In this document: one piece after another, positions 1 to 8,442 of the stretch
How positions within the stretch are numbered: position 1 is the first letter of the stretch
Layout of the letters: the number at the start of each line of letters is the position of its first letter
Source of the DNA: UBA7672 sp040398425
Lineage (GTDB): Bacteria > Pseudomonadota > Alphaproteobacteria > Caulobacterales > Hyphomonadaceae
Assembly (NCBI GenBank): GCA_040398425.1
Contig: JBBATZ010000001.1
Location: 98,321 to 162,320 of the forward strand
Direction: 5' to 3'
Length of the DNA: 64,000 nt
Notes under the pieces: model-generated
What the model was told of the DNA's origin: nothing
Databases searched by the model: none
Seen by the model: only the letters and a program-made list of their open reading frames with translations
Program-made: the position numbers and the translations under genes

Positions 1-128
1 CGCGCGGGGATGCCCTGAACTTGTAGTGCTGGAACGGGGAAACCGGAAGTGGCGCCAAGTGCATATCGGCGCGCGCAGTAGACGTTGAAACAGTACCGGG
101 GGTATTCGCAGCATTCACGGTTGGAAGA

Positions 129-641
129 TCAACTCGCGCTGACCGGCCAGTCGCGCTCTTTGTAGGTCTTCAGCGAAGCGGCCTTGCCGGTCTTCACCAG
201 TTTCTCGAGAACGGCGAGATCGATGTCGGCCAGCTTGTTCACGTAGACGCAGCCAACCTCCTTCCGCGTCTTGCCGAGCTTGGCCAGAAGCGCAGCGGTC
301 TCGGGCGATGAGGTGTGGATGTAAAGCGAGATGGCGCCCTTGCGCGGCGAGAAGCCGAGGACGCAGCTGTCACCCTGACGGCCGCTTTCGTAGGTGTAGC
401 TGTAGCGACCATAGCCAATGATGCTCGGACCCCACATCTGCGCCTGCCAACCGGTCGCCTTGTCGAAGGTTTTCTCGAGCGTCTCGGCTTCGGCGCGGCG
501 CTTGGCATCGGCGATGCCGGCGATGAAATCGCTGACAGTCAGCTTCGTCGGCTTCGTCACGGCCTTGGCGGTCTTGGTCTTTTTGGCCGGCACCTTTTTG
601 GCGGTTCCTGCCTTTGCCGGCGTCATGCGCTTCTGAGGCAT
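129..641 (-). CDS. DUF1801 (YdhG-like) domain protein with Lys/Ala/Pro-rich N-terminus
   Basis: The 170-residue product has a basic, low-complexity N-terminal third (residues 1-35, KKVPAKKTKTAK) followed by a DUF1801 fold, recognised from the MWGPSIIGYGRYSYTY and GFSPRKGAISLYI stretches near residues 69-110. DUF1801 proteins are small cytosolic proteins of unknown biochemistry. The basic tail resembles those on bacterial DNA-associated proteins, so nucleic-acid binding is possible but only inferred. The ATG at 641 is preceded by AGGGGAT. The gene stands alone and is divergent from the next one. The 128 bases downstream hold nothing I recognise. Confidence 0.8.
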   Translation of the reverse strand: MPQKRMTPAKAGTAKKVPAKKTKTAKAVTKPTKLTVSDFIAGIADAKRRAEAETLEKTFDKATGWQAQMWGPSIIGYGRYSYTYESGRQGDSCVLGFSPRKGAISLYIHTSSPETAALLAKLGKTRKEVGCVYVNKLADIDLAVLEKLVKTGKAASLKTYKERDWPVSAS

Positions 642-783
642 CGCGATCCCCTAACCCGGATTGGCCCAACATAAGGCATTGCCGCCGGCGATTTGAAGTG
701 GTTTCCGTTATCAAGCGCTGCAAGGCGAATCCGGGCAGACTGCTCAGCGAATCATACGCGACAAGATCAGGCACGAGGCTCCC

Positions 784-1071
784 ATGACCGCCCCTATCGG
801 CTCCAAGGCCAATCCGTCGAAATACGACGCCTATCCGAACCTCGCGGAGGATGAGCCCTATTTCGTCATCCGGGCGCATGACCTGTTGTCGAGCGCACTT
901 GTGGAACTCCACGCGTATATCGGCGCGGGTCAGGCCGGAGCGGCGCACAACAAGCTGGCCGAGATCATGGCGCTGACATCGCAGAAGGCGCCGCGTCCAT
1001 CGGACTCACCGAAGTATCGCGAGACGTTTGCGATCTCGGCGGCGATGGAGAAGTGGCGGAACAGCCAGTAG
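784..1071 (+). CDS. hypothetical protein, 95 aa
   Basis: A small soluble protein that I do not assign to a family. It has no signal peptide or membrane segment. It is rich in Ala and in charged residues and contains a helical stretch (HDLLSSALVELHAYIGAG). A GAGG ribosome binding site lies just upstream of the ATG. It ends six bases before the convergent SDR gene. The codon usage fits the neighbours, so it is probably real; its function is unknown. Confidence 0.6.
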   Translation: MTAPIGSKANPSKYDAYPNLAEDEPYFVIRAHDLLSSALVELHAYIGAGQAGAAHNKLAEIMALTSQKAPRPSDSPKYRETFAISAAMEKWRNSQ

Positions 1072-1077
1072 GGACGA

Positions 1078-1866
1078 CTAGGTCGACCCCACCGTCATGC
1101 CGCCGTCGACGACCATTTCCTCGCCGGTCATGTAGCTGCTGTCGTCGCTGGCGAGGAACAACACCGCGTTGGCGATATCGACGGGCATGCCCTTGCGGCG
1201 GAGCGGCACGCGCAGCGCGGACATCGCGTCGAGGTCGATCGGCTCATTCGAGCCAGGCACCACCTGCCCCCATATCGGCGTCTCGATAAGGCCAGGATGG
1301 ATGGAGTTGCAGCGGACACCGTCCTGCATCGTGGCGCATTCTAAGGCGACGGATTTCGTGAACAGACGCACGGCGCCCTTCGAGGTGCAGTAGGCTGAAA
1401 GATTGGCCGCGCCGCGCAGACCAGCGACCGACGAGATGTTGATGATCGAACCGCTGCGCGTGCGACGCATCAGCGGCAGCGAGGTCTTCACGCCGAGAAA
1501 CACGCCATCGACGTTCACGGCCATCTGGTGTCGCCACTGGTCGAGCGTGAGTTCGTGGATCAGGCCTGCGACGGCGATGCCCGCATTGTTGACGAGGATG
1601 TCGAGGCGACCTTCGGTCTTCTCGATGCCGGCGACGATGGACGTCCATTCGCTTTCGCTGGTGACATCGTGCGCCACGAAACGCGCCTTGCCGCCGGACT
1701 TGCGGATCGCAGCGGCGACATCTTCACCCATCGCCTGAACATCGGTGAGGATGACGCTAGCGCCCTCGCGTGCGAGGACTTCAGCCGAAGCGCGGCCGAT
1801 ACCGCTGGCGGCGCCGGTGACGAGGGCAACCTTGCCTGCAACGCGCCCCCCGCTTGAACTAGCCAT
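1078..1866 (-). CDS. SDR family NAD(P)-dependent oxidoreductase
   Basis: A classical short-chain dehydrogenase of 262 residues. The Rossmann motif TGAASGIG lies at about residues 17-24, NNAG at about 92-95, and the catalytic Ser and Tyr-x-x-x-Lys in ISSVAG and YCTSK. The C-terminus (GEEMVVDGGMTVG) is the usual SDR substrate-loop ending. It would oxidise or reduce a hydroxyl or keto group with NAD(H) or NADP(H) in the cytosol; the substrate cannot be predicted. The start ATG has GGGAGAA five bases upstream. A second SDR gene ends 10 bases upstream on the same strand, so the two are probably co-transcribed. Confidence 0.9.
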   Translation of the reverse strand: MASSSGGRVAGKVALVTGAASGIGRASAEVLAREGASVILTDVQAMGEDVAAAIRKSGGKARFVAHDVTSESEWTSIVAGIEKTEGRLDILVNNAGIAVAGLIHELTLDQWRHQMAVNVDGVFLGVKTSLPLMRRTRSGSIINISSVAGLRGAANLSAYCTSKGAVRLFTKSVALECATMQDGVRCNSIHPGLIETPIWGQVVPGSNEPIDLDAMSALRVPLRRKGMPVDIANAVLFLASDDSSYMTGEEMVVDGGMTVGST

Positions 1867-1876
1867 GGTGTTCTCC

Positions 1877-2611
1877 CTAGCCTCTTCCGATAAAAGGCAT
1901 GTTTGTCGCCATAACGGTCATGAACTGGACGTTCGATGCAAGGGGCAGTTGCGCCATCATCAGCACGGCTTTCGCAACATCATCGACATTCATGGTTGGT
2001 TCGGGCGCTATCGTTCCGTTGGCTTGTGGCACGCCCTTGGTCATCGGCGCGGCCATTTCGGTGAGCGCGTTGCCGATGTCGATCTGGCCGCAGGCGATGC
2101 TGAACGGTCGGCCGTCGAGCGACAGGGATTTGGTGAGGCCGGTGATGGCGTGCTTCGTCACCGTGTAGGGCATTGAGCCGGGACGCGGCGAATGCGCCGA
2201 GATCGAGCCATTGTTGATGATGCGGCCGCCTTGCGGGCTCTGCGCGCGCATCTGTGCGAAGGCTGCGCGGGCACACAGCACCGCGCCGGTGAGATTGACG
2301 TCGAGGACGGCATGCCAGTCTTCCAGCGGCGTCTCGTCGATCGTGCGCGGACGCGAGCCACGGCCGGCATTGTTGAACAGCGCGTCGAGGCGACCGAACT
2401 TCGCCACGGCGGCGGCAAAGATGGCGTCGACCTGCTCTGGTCTGGTGATATCGTCCGGCAGGACGAGTCCGCCCCCGGCGATCCGTGCGGTTTCCTCCAG
2501 CGCGTCCACGCGACGACCAGCAAGCGCGACGTTCCAGCCGGCAGCAACAAAAGCCATAGCGGTGGCGCGGCCAATGCCGCTGCCTGCGCCAGTGATGAGG
2601 ATTGAATTCAT
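1877..2611 (-). CDS. SDR family oxidoreductase
   Basis: A second short-chain dehydrogenase, 244 residues from the ATG at 2611. A longer frame opens at 2659, but the family begins at MNSILITGAGSGIG and AGGCGACC precedes this ATG. Motifs: TGAGSGIG near the start, NNAG in the middle, catalytic Ser in NGSISAHS and Tyr-x-x-x-Lys in YTVTK. It lies upstream of the SDR at 1078-1866 with 10 bases between them, suggesting a two-gene operon acting on related substrates. Upstream is a divergent intergenic region shared with a membrane-protein gene. Confidence 0.88.
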   Translation of the reverse strand: MNSILITGAGSGIGRATAMAFVAAGWNVALAGRRVDALEETARIAGGGLVLPDDITRPEQVDAIFAAAVAKFGRLDALFNNAGRGSRPRTIDETPLEDWHAVLDVNLTGAVLCARAAFAQMRAQSPQGGRIINNGSISAHSPRPGSMPYTVTKHAITGLTKSLSLDGRPFSIACGQIDIGNALTEMAAPMTKGVPQANGTIAPEPTMNVDDVAKAVLMMAQLPLASNVQFMTVMATNMPFIGRG

Positions 2612-2754
2612 GCGTGGGTCGCCTGTTGGGGTGACCGCCGAAGTTGGGCCTGCGCCCATGGCGGGTAAACGGACCGATTATCGGTCGCCGACGGGCTTGA
2701 CCAACGACCGTATGATAGCAAAGTTTCCTTTGCATATTGAAAAGGATGCATGGC

Positions 2755-3186
2755 ATGACTTTTCATCGACTTTCCGCTGTAACCCTCTTGGGGATCGCCT
2801 TCGCCGGCTTGGCTGCGATGTAAGTGCTTGGCTATTTCATGCAGGACCTGCTGGTGGTCCGCAGCGTGATCGCGGTGGCGTGGGTAGTGACCTTCTCGGC
2901 GCTGGCCTGGACACGCCTCGATGAGACAGCGCGTGAAGCGCACAAGTTTGCCTGGTTCTACGGCGCTGGTGTCGCACTTATGGTTGCGCTGCTCGCGGCG
3001 GCCGTCGTGATCTGGTCTCCGGGGGCATGGGACTCCCTCGCTTCTCGCATGGTCGGCTTTGCTCCCGCCGTCGCCGACATGCCACACGCGCTCGCTGGCT
3101 TCACCGGAGGCCTTATGGCGTGCGCCATCGCCCAGGTGATTGGATACATTGTCGTATGGTGCGGCTGGTGGATACGGCGTCGTTGA
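2755..3186 (+). pseudogene. multi-span membrane protein interrupted by an in-frame TAA
   Basis: An ATG at 2755 with AAGGA upstream opens a frame that encodes a first hydrophobic helix (TLLGIAFAGLAAM) and stops at TAA, 2821-2823. The same frame continues directly as GTG at 2824 into 120 residues with at least three further hydrophobic segments and ends at 3186. The stop falls inside what looks like transmembrane helix 1 (LAAM-stop-VLGYF), so an undamaged gene would be about 143 residues. Either this is a nonsense mutation or sequencing error, or translation restarts at the GTG with a shortened first helix. The XRE regulator gene follows after seven bases, so the two are likely partners. I do not recognise a named family. 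Confidence 0.6.
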
Positions 3187-3193
3187 GCAACAC

Positions 3194-3388
3194 GTGATAA
3201 AGAACAAGCTGGAGGTCCTGCGCGCCGAGCGCAACCGGAGCCAGGCGGAACTGGCGAAGCGGTTGGGCGTATCGCGTAACTCCATCAACGCCATCGAGAC
3301 CGGACGTTATGACCCGTCGCTGCCGCTGGCCTTCAGCATTGCCGAACTCTTCGGCATGCCGATCGAGGCAATCTTCCAGCGTAACTAA
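3194..3388 (+). CDS. XRE-family helix-turn-helix regulator, 64 aa
   Basis: A compact Cro/CI-type repressor consisting of little more than the DNA-binding domain: LAKRLGVSRNSINAIETGRY is the HTH. Its end, DPSLPLAFSIAELFGMPIEAIF, is typical of the YozG-like group of very short XRE proteins, which commonly sit beside a small membrane protein. The start is taken as GTG at 3194 (VIKNKLEVLRAERN), because residues read from the earlier ATG at 3140 overlap the preceding gene and do not fit the family. It probably regulates its own operon with the upstream membrane protein. Confidence 0.85.
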   Translation: MIKNKLEVLRAERNRSQAELAKRLGVSRNSINAIETGRYDPSLPLAFSIAELFGMPIEAIFQRN

Positions 3389-3478
3389 GTTTCATTCGGG
3401 TGGGTTACGTTCCGTTCCCGATGAACTAGCATTTCCGCGTGGGTCAGCGGGTGTTAGTCCCGCAATCAGGAGACACCA

Positions 3479-4105
3479 ATGCTGGTCGTTCATCACCTCA
3501 ACGAGTCGCGCTCGCAGCGTATCCTGTGGCTTCTCGAAGAACTGGGCACGCCCTACGAGATTGCGCAGTATCAGCGCGATGCGAAGACGCGCCTTGCGCC
3601 GCCGGAGCTGAAGGCGATCCATCCGCTCGGCAAGTCTCCGGTGATCACCGACAATGGCTTTGCCGTACACGAGACCGGCGCGATCATCGACTATGTGATC
3701 CGGCGTCATGGCGGCGGCAGGCTGCAGCCTGATCCGGCGTCGCAGGATTACGATGTGTACCAGCAATGGCTGCACTATGCAGAGGGCTCGGCGATGCTGC
3801 CGCACATGCTGGCGATGTATGTCGGACGCCTGGGCGAGGCAGGCGCGCCGCTGCAACCGCGCATCGAGAGCGAGATTGCGAACCATGACGGCTATGCCGA
3901 AGCGCACCTGAAGGGCCGGGAGTTCTTCGTCGGCAACAGCCTTTCCGGGGCCGACATCAATATTAGCTTCGTGGCGGAAGTCGCGCGCGCACAGAAGAAG
4001 CTGGAGGCGTATCCGAACTTCAACGCGTGGCTGGATCGCATGCACGCACGGCCGGCATGGCAGCGCGCGCTCGAGAAGGGCGGCGCTTACGCGCTGGGGC
4101 GGTAG
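3479..4105 (+). CDS. glutathione S-transferase
   Basis: A 208-residue cytosolic GST. The N-terminal thioredoxin-like half includes NESRSQRILWLLEELG and the glutathione-binding loop GKSPVITD with the following HETGAI; the C-terminal half is the all-helical domain (FLVG-like EFFVGNSLSGADINISF). A catalytic Ser in NESRS is plausible. The ATG has a good AGGAGA ribosome binding site. The gene is monocistronic and convergent with the acyl-CoA dehydrogenase gene. Substrate is unknown; detoxification is the usual role. Confidence 0.9.
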   Translation: MLVVHHLNESRSQRILWLLEELGTPYEIAQYQRDAKTRLAPPELKAIHPLGKSPVITDNGFAVHETGAIIDYVIRRHGGGRLQPDPASQDYDVYQQWLHYAEGSAMLPHMLAMYVGRLGEAGAPLQPRIESEIANHDGYAEAHLKGREFFVGNSLSGADINISFVAEVARAQKKLEAYPNFNAWLDRMHARPAWQRALEKGGAYALGR

Positions 4106-4137
4106 GGGTTCCGCATCAGCCTATGTGAGCCTAAGCC

Positions 4138-5304
4138 CTAGTAGCTCTTCGGCAGGCCCAGCACGCGCTCGCTGATGTAGTTCAGGATCATCTCGCGGCT
4201 CACCGGAGCGATACGTGCGATCATGGCTTCGCGCATGTAGCGTTCCACGTCGTACTCTTTCGCATAGCCCATGCCGCCATGCGCAAGGACCGCAGCTTCG
4301 CAGGCGTTGAAGCCGTATTCGGCGCCGAGGTATTTCGCGGCGTTGGCTTCGGCGCCGCATTCGAGGCCGTCGTCATAGAGTTTGGCGGCCTTGTAGGCGA
4401 GCAGTTCGGCGGCGGAGAGTTCGGCCCAGCACTTGGCGAGCGGGTGGGCGACGCCCTGGTTCTGGCCAATCGGGCGACCGAACACGACGCGCTCTTTCGC
4501 GTACGTGGTCGCGCGTTCCAGCGCGCAGAAGCCCAGGCCGATGGCTTCGGCGGCGAACAGAACGCGCTCCGGGTTGAGGCCCTGTAGCAGGTATTTGAAG
4601 CCCTGCCCTTCCTCGCCGATCAGCGACTCTTTCGGGATCTCGATATTGTCGAAGTACAGCATGTTGCACTCGACAGCCTTGCGGCCCATTTTCGGGATCG
4701 GCTTCGCGTCGACGCCCTTCATGTCCATGTAGAATAGCGACAGGCCCATATAGGGCTTGGCGACTTTTTCCTGCGGCGTGGTGCGCGCGATCAGGATGAT
4801 CTTGTCGGCGCGCTGGGCCCCCGTCGTCCAGATCTTGCGGCCGTTGATAACGTAGCCCGAGTTGGTGCGCTCGGCGCGGGTCTGCAGGCTGGACGTGTCA
4901 AGGCCCGAGTTCGGCTCGGTGACGCCGAAGCACATCTTCTGTTCGCCAGAGATGATCTTCGGCAGGAATTCCTGCTTCTGTTCCGACGTGCCGAATTTCT
5001 CGATCGGCTTGGCACCGAAGATGTTGAGGTGGATCGAGGAGCAGCCGGTGAAGCCAGCACCCGAACGGGCGACGGTCTGCATCATGATGGAGGCTTCCAT
5101 CAGGCCCATGCCCGAACCGCCAACCTCTTCCGGCATGGCAATGCCGAGCCAGCCGCCATCGGCCATGGCGCGGGTGAACTCTTCCGGCCAGTTGCCGGTG
5201 TCATCGCACTTGCGCCAGTACTCGGCTGGGAATTGAGCGCAGACCTTGGCGACCGCATCGCGGATCGCTTCCTGATCTTCGGTCATGGGGGCGATGTTGT
5301 GCAT
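4138..5304 (-). CDS. acyl-CoA dehydrogenase family protein
   Basis: A 388-residue FAD-dependent acyl-CoA dehydrogenase with the N-terminal helical domain, the FAD-contacting CFGVTEPNSGLDTSSL and KIWTTGA segments, and the C-terminal helical domain (AHGGMGYAKEYDVERYMRE). It would introduce an alpha,beta double bond into an acyl-CoA and pass electrons to ETF. The ATG at 5304 has GGGAGAG upstream. No other beta-oxidation gene is adjacent, so chain length or branched-chain preference is open. Confidence 0.9.
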   Translation of the reverse strand: MHNIAPMTEDQEAIRDAVAKVCAQFPAEYWRKCDDTGNWPEEFTRAMADGGWLGIAMPEEVGGSGMGLMEASIMMQTVARSGAGFTGCSSIHLNIFGAKPIEKFGTSEQKQEFLPKIISGEQKMCFGVTEPNSGLDTSSLQTRAERTNSGYVINGRKIWTTGAQRADKIILIARTTPQEKVAKPYMGLSLFYMDMKGVDAKPIPKMGRKAVECNMLYFDNIEIPKESLIGEEGQGFKYLLQGLNPERVLFAAEAIGLGFCALERATTYAKERVVFGRPIGQNQGVAHPLAKCWAELSAAELLAYKAAKLYDDGLECGAEANAAKYLGAEYGFNACEAAVLAHGGMGYAKEYDVERYMREAMIARIAPVSREMILNYISERVLGLPKSY

Positions 5305-5342
5305 GTGACTCTCCCGGCAGCCTGGCAGTCTTCTTGTGTGGT

Positions 5343-6536
5343 CTAACTATCGAGACCTTGACCGTTGGGCGAGTGCGGCGCCTCGCCTCCCTTGTCAAAC
5401 CTGAGCGGGTCGAAGGCAGCCGCCATGGGGCTCACTTTCCCGTCAAGGATCTGATCCGCGATGATTTCGGCGGTGGCGGGCGCCAGCAAGACCCCATTCC
5501 GGTAGTGGCCAAGGGCCCCCACGACGCCGGGGATGGCGGTGTGGCCAATCAGAGGTGCATCGTCCGGGGTGGTGGGGCGGACGCCTGCCCAGGCAGAAAC
5601 CTGAGGTGCATCAGCGAGGACGGCGACCAGGTCCGCGGACTTTGCGCGGAGGCCGGCGATAACGGCCGGGTCGACCTCGGCATCGGCGCGTCCCCGTTCG
5701 ATTGTCGCGCCGATCAGAGTCCAGCGCGACTTCGGCGCGATGTAGAAGTCGCGCGTGTGGATGACGTGGCGAGGGCCACCAGCAACAGTCGCGAGCGCCA
5801 GCATCTGGCCCTTCACGGGGATCGGCGCAGGCAGGCCTGTGGGGAGCGGCGCGCCGCGGGGACCGAAGAAGGCAGGCATGGTCTGCGCGCCTGTAGCCAG
5901 GACGACGCGATCGAAGCGTTCGCCGTCGGGCATCAGGAATTGCTGGCCGCCGACAATGCGCTCGACATGGCGACCGAATTTCAGCGCCACGCCAGAGCGC
6001 GAGAGGGCGGCGCCCAGACGCTGCAGCAAAAGGGCGGGATCGACCTGCCGGTCGTCGGGCAACAGCAAGGCACCACGCACCTGCCCCGTGAAAGCGGGCT
6101 CACGGTCGGCTAGCTGGGCAAGGGTAAGGCGGCTGACAGGCAGGTCGCGCGCCTGACAGGCGGCTGCAAGATTTTCGAGCCATTCCGTTTCGGAGGCTGT
6201 GCGGGCGACAACAAGGGCGCCCTCGCTGGAGAATTCAACAGGCCCAGCGCCGAGCCGCACGATACGCGCAGCAAAGTCTGGCCAGAGCAGACCGGAATGG
6301 CGGGCGAGCGCGGCAAGGGATCGCTGGTCGTCCTCCGCCGCCCACTCAAAGGCCGCCCCCAGCATGCCGGCGGCGCGGATAGTCACCCCCGCCCCCACCT
6401 GCAGCCCACGATCATAGACTGCCACGTCTGCGCCACGGGCGCGCAGTTCCAGCGCGACACTTAGCCCGATCACGCCGGCGCCAACCACCGCGACGCGAAG
6501 CGGCGTGGCTTTTCGGGGATGAACGGTTGCTGTCAT
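5343..6536 (-). CDS. FAD-dependent amine/glycine oxidase-like protein (ThiO-like)
   Basis: A DAO-family flavoprotein of 397 residues. The N-terminal VAVVGAGVIGLSVALEL dinucleotide fold is followed by the family's IRAAGMLG segment, and near the C-terminus by WAGVRPTTPDDAPLIG and GALGHYRNGVLLAPAT, which are characteristic of glycine oxidase ThiO (oxidation of glycine to iminoglycine for thiazole synthesis). No thiamin genes or TPP riboswitch are nearby, so D-amino-acid or other amine oxidation is also possible. The start is placed at ATG 6536, directly before the FAD motif, rather than at 6614. Confidence 0.75.
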   Translation of the reverse strand: MTATVHPRKATPLRVAVVGAGVIGLSVALELRARGADVAVYDRGLQVGAGVTIRAAGMLGAAFEWAAEDDQRSLAALARHSGLLWPDFAARIVRLGAGPVEFSSEGALVVARTASETEWLENLAAACQARDLPVSRLTLAQLADREPAFTGQVRGALLLPDDRQVDPALLLQRLGAALSRSGVALKFGRHVERIVGGQQFLMPDGERFDRVVLATGAQTMPAFFGPRGAPLPTGLPAPIPVKGQMLALATVAGGPRHVIHTRDFYIAPKSRWTLIGATIERGRADAEVDPAVIAGLRAKSADLVAVLADAPQVSAWAGVRPTTPDDAPLIGHTAIPGVVGALGHYRNGVLLAPATAEIIADQILDGKVSPMAAAFDPLRFDKGGEAPHSPNGQGLDS

Positions 6537-6693
6537 GGCGCCTCTATATCGGCGCGGGGGCGAAGGACCAGCGGGTTTGTCGACCTGTCCCGGCACTCCA
6601 GGTGCACTGCACAACTGGTGGGGTCGGGTGACCTTAGGCGAGAGGCAAGAAGGCTAGGGCCGCCATCTGCCAAACTACCCTTGGCGGGCGAGG

Positions 6694-6972
6694 TCAGGCG
6701 TTAACTGCCGTCATATCGACAGGCCGGGTGCGCTGCCGTTCCGAGCGCCAGAAAACGAGGAATTTGGCGGCGTGGTCGCGTTCCTGGAACACCAGCTTGC
6801 GGCGCATCTCTCCGCCGGCAAATTCGGACTTCATCATGATCTCGGGCGCGTCGCCGGGATCGAGTGTTAGGCCTGATTCGGCGGCCCATTTGGCGAAAGC
6901 GTCGAGCGCCTTCATGAGGCCCGACGGGTCGCGGCTTTCTTCAGCCCCGATGAGGACGACAACTTCCGACAT
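6694..6972 (-). CDS. hypothetical protein, about 92 aa
   Basis: A small soluble protein of unknown family. It begins with a beta-strand-like MSEVVVLIGAEES and has a basic, aromatic C-terminal half (KLVFQERDHAAKFLVFW). The start is uncertain: ATG 6972 sits just behind a GGGGGAG stretch, while a GTG at 6987 would add five residues. It is flanked by about 150 and 275 non-coding bases. The 275 bases upstream (6973-7248) hold no gene I can support. Confidence 0.55.
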   Translation of the reverse strand: MSEVVVLIGAEESRDPSGLMKALDAFAKWAAESGLTLDPGDAPEIMMKSEFAGGEMRRKLVFQERDHAAKFLVFWRSERQRTRPVDMTAVNA

Positions 6973-7248
6973 CACTCCCCCGGACACCGATGCCAGTCCA
7001 TTGTGAACCGGACGCCAGGCTCAACCACTGAACCAACCTGAAACGCGAATTCCCGGTCAGCTAGCCATCAAGCAAATGCCGCGCCACTTCACCGGTGACT
7101 GCCGCTTCGCTGCAACCCAACAGAGCACGAGATTATCCAGGCGTCACGAAGATTCAACCTTTTGGGAGCGCGCAGGTTCCGGGCGAATGAAAATAAGCGA
7201 ACTCGCCGGAGAGTTGCCGGCCGTGCCGCCTGCCGTCTGACTGGCGAC

Positions 7249-8283
7249 TCAGCCAGCGATTCGCTGACGCGCCATTTCGTCGGCGACACGGTTTGTCGCG
7301 CGGCCGTCCGATTTCGCGCCGTCGAGCACTTCGCCGAGGGTGAGAATGAGGCGCTGCAGCTTTGCCTCAACCCAGGCCGGATCGTAGGCGCCGGAGATCT
7401 CGGCCGCGACGTTGATGATGCCGCCGCCGTTGATGACATAGTCAGGCGCGTAGAGCACGCCCTGCTCGCGCAGGCGGTCGCCCATTCCCGGCGTGGCGAG
7501 CTGGTTGTTGGCGCCTCCCGCGACGACCTTCACGCGCAAGCGGGGCAGCGTGTCCGGGTTGAGGATCGCGCCGAGCGCGTTGGGCGAGAAGATGTCGGCT
7601 TCGACATCGTAGATCTCGTTGGGCGGGACGACCCGGGCGCCGGTCGTGCGCGCGACTGTGTCCAACGCCTCCGGATTCACGTCCGTGATGGTGAGCTTCG
7701 CGCCGGCCTTGGCGAGGTGGGAGCAGAGATAAGCGCCGACATGACCCACGCCCTGCACGGCAATATGCCGGCCGTTGAGGTCGTCCGTGCCGAAGACGCG
7801 CAGCGCTGCAGCCTTGAGGCCGAGGAAGACACCCCTGGCCGTCACGGGAGACGGATCTCCGCTGGCGGCCTTTCCGGTCGAGAGGCCGGAGACGTATTTC
7901 GTTTCCTCGGCGGCGTAGGCCATGTCCTGAACGGAGACGCCGACGTCTTCGGCAGACCAGTATTTGCCGTTGAGTGATTCAATGGCGCGACCGAAACCGC
8001 GAAACAGTTCGGGCGTCTTGTCGGTTCTAGAATTGCCCCAGATCACCGCCTTGCCGCCGCCAAGCGGCAGATCCGCCATCGCGTTCTTGTAGCTCATGCC
8101 TTCGGAGAGACGCAGCGCATCGATGAGGGCGTCATCAGAGGTCGCGTAGTTCCACATGCGACAGCCGCCCGCCGCCGGTCCGCGTACAGTCGAGTGGATG
8201 GCGATGATCGCCCGCAGACTGGTCTTTGCATCGTAAACGTGATGGACGCTCTCGTGGCCGGCAAAGGCGGGCTTGTCGAACAT
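7249..8283 (-). CDS. Leu/Phe/Val (Glu) dehydrogenase family protein
   Basis: A 344-residue amino-acid dehydrogenase that reversibly deaminates a branched or aromatic amino acid with NAD+. Seen here: the N-terminal dimerisation/catalytic domain with GPAAGGCRMW and the glycine-rich catalytic-lysine segment DLPLGGGKAVIWG (about residue 78), then the NAD-binding domain with VQGVGHVGAYLC and the following TDVN. The start is placed at ATG 8283 (MFDKPAFAGHE), as upstream residues to 8370 do not fit. Such enzymes channel Leu, Val or Phe into catabolism. It is monocistronic. Confidence 0.9.
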   Translation of the reverse strand: MFDKPAFAGHESVHHVYDAKTSLRAIIAIHSTVRGPAAGGCRMWNYATSDDALIDALRLSEGMSYKNAMADLPLGGGKAVIWGNSRTDKTPELFRGFGRAIESLNGKYWSAEDVGVSVQDMAYAAEETKYVSGLSTGKAASGDPSPVTARGVFLGLKAAALRVFGTDDLNGRHIAVQGVGHVGAYLCSHLAKAGAKLTITDVNPEALDTVARTTGARVVPPNEIYDVEADIFSPNALGAILNPDTLPRLRVKVVAGGANNQLATPGMGDRLREQGVLYAPDYVINGGGIINVAAEISGAYDPAWVEAKLQRLILTLGEVLDGAKSDGRATNRVADEMARQRIAG

Positions 8284-8442
8284 GGGTAGGCTCCGGGACG
8301 CGTGAGGGAGACGCGATCTGGCGCGCGTATAGCCCCAAGAACCGTGCGGGTGAACTGCGGCAAGCAGCATGAATTTGCGTATCGCAGGGGATACTGGATG
8401 CTGACAGCAAGGATTGTTCCGACGGACCGCTTTGTGGGGCGA

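Noticed and set aside
6537..6693. Possible TPP riboswitch upstream of the ThiO-like gene
   Set aside because: The conserved CTGAGA and ACC(C)GA-type elements are absent; only a weak CCGCCA/TGGCGG dyad is seen.
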